DNA from: Planctomycetota bacterium
GTDB taxonomy: Bacteria; Planctomycetota; PUPC01; JABMSA01; JAUWKK01
NCBI GenBank assembly: GCA_030614245.1
Contig: JAUWKK010000188.1
Coordinates: forward strand, 1-6,068
Length of the DNA: 6,068 nucleotides
Reading direction: 5' to 3'
Of this stretch, positions 1 through 5,081 are shown piece by piece. Numbering within the stretch: position 1 is the stretch's first letter; each line of letters opens with the position of its first letter. The translations under genes were made by a program, and so were the position numbers. The notes below the pieces were generated by a model. That model had not been told where the DNA came from and searched no databases. It saw nothing but the letters and a program-made list of their open reading frames with translations.

Positions 1-1071
1 AAGGACCGCCTCGCTATGGGCGCCTTCTGGATGGTCGAAGGCGACGCCAAGAGCGCCGAGACCGAATTCGCCGAAGCCGCCAGGCTCGGACAGGATGTCA
101 AGCCTCTCCTCGAGAGGCAGCCGTACTTCACGAGAGTCAAGCAGGAAGTCATCGCCGGCAAGCTGTTCGAGGAAGCCAAAACCCGCGCCGGGAACAAGGA
201 GTGGCAGAAGCTTGCCGCTCTCACAAAGCGGCTCCTTGAGGAACTCGCTGAAACCACCGTCGTCAGGGACAACCACGCGAACATCCAGGAATTGAACGAG
301 CAGGCTAACGCGGAGCTTGCCATGCGGCCCGGCGGGCAACTCGAGCGGTATCTGAGGAAAATCCACGAGGAGGCCCTGGCTCTCGAAAAAAACGGCTATT
401 ACACTGACGCTCTCGACCTGCGCTACGAGTTCGCCGAAAAGGAATTCTCGAAGTCGCGAATGCTCAGGGCGAAGAAGTACTGTCACTCGCTGCCTGTGGC
501 CATCCGCCTCGGAGAAGATGCAAGGACCTACGGCATCGAACTTATGAAGGGCGAACTCGAGCAGGAACTCAGCAACGTATCGAAGGGCGGCAAGAACGGC
601 GTCAGGCTGGGCGTCGTCGGTCCGGCCGCCCCGCCTGCCAGACCAGCACCACGCGGACGGACGGAAGAGCCGACTTCGTTCTGCCTTGATATCAGCGATT
701 ACTATCTCCCGTTCGGCAGCGGCGACGTCGAGATCGGCGTCGAGGTCTACGGGCTGCCCGGCGCCCGACTGGGTATCACCGCCAGGCAACTGACCGCCGA
801 CGGGGACGAACGGCCCGATGAGACCGTCATCCGCAGGCTTGCAGCAATCTGGACCAGGAACCGCTGGACGATCATCAAATCGGGTAGGGCCAACGTCCGT
901 TTCCACAGGGGCCCGATCACCCTGCCTGCCCGGCGGGTACAGACGGTGGACCTGGAGATCACCGGCTCGAACATCATCGTTCGGTCGGTATGGGTGCGAA
1001 TGTCCAACGGGCGGACGTCGCCGCTCGAGCGCCTGATGAAGGATCGGCTGCCCAAACTGAAACACCCTTAG
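1..1071 (+). CDS. Unrecognised protein, TPR-like helical region plus beta-rich C-terminal domain (5' partial)
   Basis: The reading frame is open to the left window edge (codons for K-D-R-L-A precede the ATG at 16), and the first visible residues read like the second helix of a TPR unit (WMVEGDAKSAETEFAEAARLG), so the true start is probably outside the window; 356 residues are visible. Counting from the ATG at 16, residues 1-190 are charged and helical, with TPR-like spacing near 1-25 and 115-145. Residues about 195-225 form a Pro/Ala/Arg-rich linker. Residues 225-340 are beta-rich, with a W-x-x-N-x-W pair and a closing pattern NIIVRSVWVRM that resembles carbohydrate-binding or jelly-roll-type domains; that resemblance is inference only. 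No catalytic motif or membrane segment is visible, and a signal peptide could not be seen because the N-terminus is missing. The ATG at 16 has an AAGGA 10 nt upstream, so a start there cannot be wholly excluded. I do not recognise the family; the C-terminal stop is TAG. Confidence 0.75.
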   Translation, partial: KDRLAMGAFWMVEGDAKSAETEFAEAARLGQDVKPLLERQPYFTRVKQEVIAGKLFEEAKTRAGNKEWQKLAALTKRLLEELAETTVVRDNHANIQELNEQANAELAMRPGGQLERYLRKIHEEALALEKNGYYTDALDLRYEFAEKEFSKSRMLRAKKYCHSLPVAIRLGEDARTYGIELMKGELEQELSNVSKGGKNGVRLGVVGPAAPPARPAPRGRTEEPTSFCLDISDYYLPFGSGDVEIGVEVYGLPGARLGITARQLTADGDERPDETVIRRLAAIWTRNRWTIIKSGRANVRFHRGPITLPARRVQTVDLEITGSNIIVRSVWVRMSNGRTSPLERLMKDRLPKLKHP

Positions 1072-1199
1072 ATGGAAGCTATCCCGTTAATACGTCTTTA
1101 TCGAAATGGAGCATATTGCAATCTGCGACACATGAAGCCCCGTAGGGGCAAAGTAGAATAGCCCACGGCAACGCCGGGGGGCCACCAGACAGATATATC

Positions 1200-1266
1200 T
1201 TCAGCCCTGAAAGGGCGACGTAAACACAATCATGTTCACAAACTACTCCGCCCTTGCAGGGCTGAA
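1200..1266. repeat. 18-bp inverted repeat, one mismatch, 31-bp loop
   Basis: The left arm TTCAGCCCTGAAAGGGCG (1200-1217) is matched by the reverse complement of the right arm CGCCCTTGCAGGGCTGAA (1249-1266) at 17 of 18 positions. Each arm is itself a small hairpin with a 5-bp stem, so the transcript could fold either as two small stem-loops or as one long one. The intervening 31 bp (1218-1248) are AT-richer and contain the ATG at 1232, which opens an in-frame extension of mnmG that I consider untranslated. It is part of the larger palindrome cluster. Confidence 0.8.
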
Positions 1267-1300
1267 GCCCCAGCCTGTCCGCCTCAGGAGGGGCTTTATC
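1265..1300 (+). terminator. Possible terminator-like stem-loop after the upstream gene
   Basis: AAGCCCC (1265-1271) pairs with GGGGCTT (1290-1296), and an inner CCTG (1274-1277) pairs with CAGG (1285-1288), giving an 11-bp interrupted stem followed by TTAT. The trailing T-tract is too short for a convincing intrinsic terminator and the stem lies nearly 200 bp after the preceding stop, so it may be only another member of the repeat cluster. Confidence 0.3.
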
Positions 1301-1354
1301 CCGTGGCCGCTGCGCGGCCAGCTATTGCCAACTCTTAGGCGTCACTTTATCCCG
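1294..1354. repeat. 10-bp direct repeat CTTTATCCCG ending at the mnmG start codon
   Basis: CTTTATCCCG occurs at 1294-1303 and again at 1345-1354, the second copy ending at the base before the mnmG ATG. The similarity continues (TGGC after the first copy, ATGGC after the second, one base of difference). Between the copies lie a perfect 7-bp-stem hairpin (1304-1320) and 24 bp of plain sequence. This may mark the edge of the repeat cluster or a target duplication; the second copy occupies the place where a ribosome binding site would be expected. Confidence 0.6.
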
Positions 1355-3289
1355 ATGGCACACTATCCCCGTTCGCAGACGTATGATGTTATAGTTGTGG
1401 GCGCAGGCCACGCAGGTTGCGAGGCCGCCCTCGCGGCGGCGCGCATGGGGTCCCCGACGCTCCTGCTGACGATCAGCATCGAGGCGGTCGGACGGATGTC
1501 GTGCAACCCGGCAATCGGCGGCCTGGCCAAGGGACAGCTCGTCCGCGAGATCGACGCACTCGGCGGGGAGATGGCGAAGGTTGCCGATGCGACCGCGATT
1601 CAGTTCAGGATGCTCAACCGCAGCCGCGGCCCGGCGGTGCATTCGCCCAGGTGCCAGTCCGACCGCCTGCTCTATGCAGCCGAGATGCGCCGCCGCGTCG
1701 AGCTGCAACCCGGCCTCGATCTGCGGCAGGAGATGGTAGAAGAGTTGATCGTCGAGGGCCGGCGCGTGCCCAGTCGCTCCGGCGGGGTGGCACGTTCAAG
1801 CATAGCTTGGACGTGGAGCGAGCACGGCCAACGCAAGGCCGTTGACCGCGGCACCCGGCGCGTGCTCGGAGTGCGAACGGCATCGGGGCTCGAGTACCGT
1901 GCCGGTGCGGTCATACTCACGACGGGCACGTTCCTGCGCGGCCTGATTCACCTCGGCACACTCAGCTATCCGGGCGGCAGGGCAGGCGAGTTCCCAGCCG
2001 AGAAGCTGCCCCGCCAGTTCAAGGGCCTCGGCATCGACACCGGCCGCCTCAAGACCGGAACCCCGCCCCGCCTCAACGGCACGACCCTTGACTTCAGCAA
2101 GATGGAGATACAGTACGGCGATCCCGATCCCGTGCCATTTTCGTTCTCCACGAAGAAGCTCGACCGCCCCGAGCTGCCCTGCTACATCACCTGGACGAGC
2201 CCCGAGACGCACAGGATCATCAACGACAACCTGCACAGGGCGCCGCTCTTCAGCGGCCGGATCAAGGGCGTAGGGCCGCGATACTGCCCATCCATCGAGG
2301 TGAAGATCGTCAACTTCCCCGACAAGCTCCGGCATCAGCTTTTCATCGAACCCGAAGGCGCGGGCACCTCTGAAGTCTACGTCAACGGCCTTGCAACGAG
2401 CATCCCGCCGGACGTCCAGCTCTCCGTCGTACGCTCGATACCCGGCCTCGAAAAAGCCCACATCACCCGGTTCGGATACGCCATCGAATACGATTTCGTC
2501 CCGCCCACGCAAACCCGCGCCAACCTCGAGAGCAAGCAGGTCGGATACCTCTTCCTCGCCGGGCAGATCAACGGAACCTCCGGCTACGAGGAAGCGGCCG
2601 CACAAGGGCTGATGGCGGGCATCAACGCCGCGCTCAAGCTCAGAGACGACGAGCCGTTCATTCTCGACCGGTCGGAAGCATACATCGGTGTGCTGATCGA
2701 CGACCTCGTCACGCTCGGCACCGAGGAGCCGTACAGGATGTTCACCTCGCGGGCCGAATATCGCCTCGTGTTGCGCCAGGACAACGCCGACCGCCGACTC
2801 ATGCACCACGGCCATCGCTTCGGACTGATAAGCGACGAACAATTCGACGAATTGCAGGAGAAGGAGAGGCTTATCGCCGAGACGTGCGATTACATCGGCA
2901 GGAAGTTCCACGGCGGCGCCTCGCTGGCGAAGGTCCTCCGCCGGCCGGAATCTTCCTTCGCCGACATCGAGAAGATCGACGACGAACTCCGCCGCCGCTC
3001 GCTCCCAAAGGACGTAAAGCAGCAGGTTGAGATCGAGACGAAATACAGGGGCTACATCGAGCGGCAGAACAGGGACGTCGAGAACTTCCGCCGGTTCGAG
3101 TCGCGTCGCATCCCGGAGGACATCGACTATGCGGCAGTGGGGCACATCAGCCGGGAGGGCCGCGAGAAACTCGCACGCGTCCGCCCTGTCAACCTCGGCC
3201 AGGCCGGCCGCATCAGCGGCGTATCACCGGCCGACGTCTCCGTGCTCATCGTCTACCTCGAGAGTCTCTCGCACAACGCAGGACGATAA
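1355..3289 (+). CDS. mnmG: MnmG (GidA), tRNA uridine-5-carboxymethylaminomethyl modification enzyme, with a 32-residue insertion
   Basis: With MnmE, MnmG uses FAD and methylene-tetrahydrofolate to install the carboxymethylaminomethyl group on wobble U34 of certain tRNAs in the cytoplasm. The 644-residue product shows the dinucleotide fold DVIVVGAGHAGCEAA at 11-25. The two conserved cysteines are C50 (in MSCNPAIGG) and C311 (in GPRYCPSIE), corresponding to E. coli Cys47 and Cys277. The second family signature AGQINGTSGYEEAAAQG begins at 402, and the usual helical C-terminal domain ends in HISREGREKLARVRPVNLGQAGRISGVSPADV-like sequence. I chose the ATG at 1355 because it starts about ten residues before the FAD motif, as in homologues; the upstream in-frame ATG at 1232 would add 41 residues translated from repeat DNA. 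No good Shine-Dalgarno precedes 1355. Residues 138-169 are an extra segment absent from typical MnmG (about 610-630 residues). The first signature has N320 where K/R is usual. The gene stands alone; no mnmE or rsmG is beside it. Confidence 0.96.
   Translation: MAHYPRSQTYDVIVVGAGHAGCEAALAAARMGSPTLLLTISIEAVGRMSCNPAIGGLAKGQLVREIDALGGEMAKVADATAIQFRMLNRSRGPAVHSPRCQSDRLLYAAEMRRRVELQPGLDLRQEMVEELIVEGRRVPSRSGGVARSSIAWTWSEHGQRKAVDRGTRRVLGVRTASGLEYRAGAVILTTGTFLRGLIHLGTLSYPGGRAGEFPAEKLPRQFKGLGIDTGRLKTGTPPRLNGTTLDFSKMEIQYGDPDPVPFSFSTKKLDRPELPCYITWTSPETHRIINDNLHRAPLFSGRIKGVGPRYCPSIEVKIVNFPDKLRHQLFIEPEGAGTSEVYVNGLATSIPPDVQLSVVRSIPGLEKAHITRFGYAIEYDFVPPTQTRANLESKQVGYLFLAGQINGTSGYEEAAAQGLMAGINAALKLRDDEPFILDRSEAYIGVLIDDLVTLGTEEPYRMFTSRAEYRLVLRQDNADRRLMHHGHRFGLISDEQFDELQEKERLIAETCDYIGRKFHGGASLAKVLRRPESSFADIEKIDDELRRRSLPKDVKQQVEIETKYRGYIERQNRDVENFRRFESRRIPEDIDYAAVGHISREGREKLARVRPVNLGQAGRISGVSPADVSVLIVYLESLSHNAGR
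1759..1865. mobile_element. Small palindromic element inserted in frame within mnmG, flanked by 11-bp direct repeats
   Basis: Perfect direct repeats CCGGCGCGTGC at 1759-1769 and 1855-1865 bound an 85-bp segment (1770-1854); segment plus one repeat is 96 bp, exactly 32 codons with no stop. The segment holds a strong hairpin, CACGTTCAAGC (1791-1801), loop ATA, GCTTGGACGTG (1805-1815), one G-T-type mismatch in 11 bp. An outer pair TCGCTC (1774-1779) and GAGCGA (1816-1821) extends it across an 11-nt one-sided bulge. A second hairpin ACGGCC (1824-1829) with GGCCGT (1837-1842) follows. The protein reads GRRV, then the insert, then TRRV-LGV, so the codons for RRV are duplicated as expected of a target duplication. 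The insert falls in the turn between two beta strands of the FAD domain, where homologues pass directly from VEGxRV to GVxT. No transposase is encoded, so movement would need a helper. The repeat-family name is unknown to me. Confidence 0.75.
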
Positions 3290-3294
3290 TGTGG

Positions 3295-3313
3295 AGCAGC
3301 CTTCCCGGCTGCT
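3295..3313. terminator. Small hairpin between convergent genes, possible bidirectional terminator
   Basis: AGCAGCC (3295-3301) and GGCTGCT (3307-3313) form a perfect 7-bp stem with loop TTCCC, starting 6 bp after the mnmG stop and lying 26 bp beyond the acyl-CoA dehydrogenase stop on the other strand. The position suits shared termination of two converging transcripts. No T-tract follows on either strand, so intrinsic termination is doubtful. Confidence 0.4.
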
Positions 3314-3338
3314 GATTCATCGGCTGGCTTGCGGCTCG

Positions 3339-5072
3339 CTAATCGACTCTGTCGTTCAGGAGCGCTTCGTAGTTCTCGGCGATCGTGGTATCGTCGCCGT
3401 AGATGATCTCGTAATCCATCCTGGCGCGCGACGCGAGGTCGGTGATGAACTTGTGAGCCAAGACCTTTTTCGTGTCGTTCTCGGCCGCTTCGTCCAGAAA
3501 CTGATAGCCGACGTAGACGCCGATGGCCAGGTCCACGATCCGCCGCGAGTGGTATTCCGTGTAGGCCCGGTCGCTCCTCTCCTTGACGTGAGCGACCGCC
3601 CCGTGCAGGTGCTCTACGGTTGAAACAAGCAGCTTCGCGAGGTCCCTGAGCGTCGAATCGTAAGATCTCGCGGCGCATTCATCGAAGAATGAATCGAGCA
3701 CTCCGCTCATCACGCCGCCGATGGCCGCGATCACCTGGAGCTGGCTGGTTCCTTCGTAGATGCTCGTGATGCGAGCATCGCGATAATACCGCTCGACGCT
3801 GTAATCCCTCATGAAGCCGCTGCCGCCGAGCACCTGGATGGCGTCGTAGCACACGCTGTTGCAGATTTCGCTGGCGTAGTATTTGGCCATCGGCGCGAGC
3901 GTGCTCGCGAGCTTGCTCCAGCGGCTCAGCTCGCCGCGCAGGGCTTTGTTGTCGTCGTCGGGGCGTTTCTCGTCGAGACGCCGGCCCAGTATCCGTTCCA
4001 TGTCGGCAGCTAATGAGCTGTTGTAGGCCAGCGTCCGCGCCGCCTGCACGCGCAGCTTCATCGTTGCGAGCATATCGTAGACGGCGGGAAAGTGAATGAT
4101 CTCCTTGCCGAATTGCCTGCGCTCGCGCGCGAAGCCGAGCGCCGCGCGATAGCCCGCCTCGGCGATGCCCACAGACTGCGCGGCAATCGCCACGCGGGCA
4201 CCGTTCATGAGCGCCATGACATAGCGGATCAGCCCGCGTTTGCGCCGGCCGATCAGCAGTGCGGGGGCGTCTTTGAACACCAATTCGCACGTGGGCGAGC
4301 CGTGAATGCCGAGCTTGTCTTCGATGCGCCGCACCATCACCTGCGGGCACTTCTCGACGAGGAACAGGCTCAGCCCGCGGGCGTCTTCGGTGCCCTCTTC
4401 CGAGCGGGTGAGCACGAGCAGGATGTCGCCGCAGCCGTTGGTGATGCCCCGCTTGACGCCGTTGAGCAGCCATTTCTCCGGGTCGTCGGTGGGCGTCGCC
4501 TTCAGTTGCACCACCTGCAGGTCCGATCCCGCGTCGGGTTCGGTGAGCACCATGGCCGCCGTGGCTTCGCCTGCCACCATACGCGGCAGGATTCGGTCCT
4601 TGATCTCGTCGGTGCCGAAGCTGTGAATCGTCTCAGCGATCTCGCCCAGGCCGCACAGGTTCATGAGCGAGGCGTCGGCGCGGCTGACCATCTCCGTGGC
4701 CATCATGTATATTGTGTTGGGAATGTTCAGCCCGCCGTATTTGCGGGGTAGCGTGAAGCCCATCATCTGGGCCTTGCCGAGCAGATCGAGCGATTCGGCG
4801 ATGCCGGGGGCATAGGTGACTTCGCCGTCCTCGAGTTTCGGCCCGTCGATATCAACCTGCTCGGCACGCGGAGCGATGAAATCGCCCGCTATCTCGCCGA
4901 TCAGGTCGAGCACGCGACGGTAGTTATCCCTGGCGTCATCATAATCGACCGGTGCGACTGGATCGGTGGAGGCATAGCTGTAGTCGTCCTCCATCAGCCG
5001 CACGAGCTCGCGCAGGTCCATACGGTCGAAGTGGAACTGGATGTCGTCGTTGTCCTGGAAGAAGTTCGGCAT
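3339..5072 (-). CDS. Long-form acyl-CoA dehydrogenase (FadE5/DmdC-like), 577 residues
   Basis: This FAD enzyme should introduce a 2,3-double bond into an acyl-CoA thioester and hand the electrons to ETF. Family signature one, LTEPDAGSD, is at 176-184; the FAD-contact motif RRQFGKEI is at 318-325; signature two starts at 413 with QVLGGSGFMRDYSVERYYRD. The probable catalytic base is E440 in IYEGTSQLQ, the position of Glu376 in medium-chain acyl-CoA dehydrogenase. Ordinary family members are about 380-400 residues. This one has an extra N-terminal segment (about 1-35) and an extra helical C-terminal domain (about 455-577), the architecture of the long subfamily that includes mycobacterial FadE5 and the methylmercaptopropionyl-CoA dehydrogenase DmdC. 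The substrate cannot be read from sequence. The ATG at 5072 follows the etfA stop by 7 nt and has GAGG 5 nt upstream, so the two are co-transcribed and probably translationally coupled. No signal peptide or membrane segment is visible; the protein should be cytoplasmic. Confidence 0.95.
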   Translation of the reverse strand: MPNFFQDNDDIQFHFDRMDLRELVRLMEDDYSYASTDPVAPVDYDDARDNYRRVLDLIGEIAGDFIAPRAEQVDIDGPKLEDGEVTYAPGIAESLDLLGKAQMMGFTLPRKYGGLNIPNTIYMMATEMVSRADASLMNLCGLGEIAETIHSFGTDEIKDRILPRMVAGEATAAMVLTEPDAGSDLQVVQLKATPTDDPEKWLLNGVKRGITNGCGDILLVLTRSEEGTEDARGLSLFLVEKCPQVMVRRIEDKLGIHGSPTCELVFKDAPALLIGRRKRGLIRYVMALMNGARVAIAAQSVGIAEAGYRAALGFARERRQFGKEIIHFPAVYDMLATMKLRVQAARTLAYNSSLAADMERILGRRLDEKRPDDDNKALRGELSRWSKLASTLAPMAKYYASEICNSVCYDAIQVLGGSGFMRDYSVERYYRDARITSIYEGTSQLQVIAAIGGVMSGVLDSFFDECAARSYDSTLRDLAKLLVSTVEHLHGAVAHVKERSDRAYTEYHSRRIVDLAIGVYVGYQFLDEAAENDTKKVLAHKFITDLASRARMDYEIIYGDDTTIAENYEALLNDRVD

Positions 5073-5077
5073 TCGGG

Positions 5078-5081
5078 CCTC
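5078..5081 (-). promoter_or_regulatory. Ribosome binding site of the acyl-CoA dehydrogenase, overlapping the etfA stop
   Basis: On the minus strand GAGG lies 5 nt before the ATG at 5072 and shares bases with the TGA stop of etfA (5082-5080). This supports the chosen start and suggests that ribosomes finishing etfA reinitiate on the dehydrogenase. The match is only four bases and the spacing is short. Confidence 0.5.

Larger units (their letters stand above)
1137..1320. repeat. Cluster of short GC-rich palindromes between two genes (interspersed-repeat-like)
   Basis: Most of the 283-bp gap between the upstream gene and mnmG is built of compact hairpins. In order: GCCCC-GTA-GGGGC at 1137-1149; a degenerate one around CGGC-AAC-GCCG at 1166-1176; GCCCT-GAA-AGGGC at 1204-1216; GCCCT-TGC-AGGGC at 1250-1262; AAGCCCC paired with GGGGCTT at 1265-1296; and TGGCCGC-TGC-GCGGCCA at 1304-1320. 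This style (GAAGCCCC.., CAGCCCTGAAAGGGCG) matches my recollection of multi-copy palindromic repeats in environmental bacterial genomes, which I could not verify here. The stretch 1072-1136 just before it is relatively AT-rich and shows no feature I can support. The cluster could be a REP-like repeat, could act as terminator or RNA-stability structure for the upstream gene, or could do both. Confidence 0.7.

Noticed and set aside
1191..1200. Perfect palindrome AGATATATCT as an operator
   Set aside because: It is only 10 bp and AT-rich, without a second copy or promoter elements placed around it.
1137..1320. CRISPR array
   Set aside because: The hairpins differ from one another and there are no regularly spaced identical repeats with unique spacers.
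1325..1350. Promoter-like TTGCCA and TTTAT 15 nt apart before mnmG
   Set aside because: The spacing is short and transcription would start at or after the start codon; the match is too weak in repeat-rich DNA.
1232..1354. N-terminal extension of mnmG from the ATG at 1232 (41 extra residues)
   Set aside because: The extension is a translation of the hairpin repeats, has no similarity to MnmG N-termini, and the ATG at 1355 gives the usual distance to the FAD motif.
1796..3145. 449-codon open frame on the minus strand opposite mnmG
   Set aside because: It is antisense to a clear MnmG and arises from GC-rich codon bias; its translation shows no recognisable domain.
3027..3623. 198-codon plus-strand frame across the mnmG end and the convergent gene
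   Set aside because: It overlaps two confidently identified genes in wrong frames and has biased Ser/Arg composition.
3679..4473. 264-codon minus-strand frame inside the acyl-CoA dehydrogenase
   Set aside because: It is a shifted-frame shadow, very rich in Arg, Ala, Gln and His, within a well-supported gene.
4092..4751. 219-codon plus-strand frame opposite the acyl-CoA dehydrogenase
   Set aside because: It is antisense to conserved coding sequence with no own motif or ribosome binding site.
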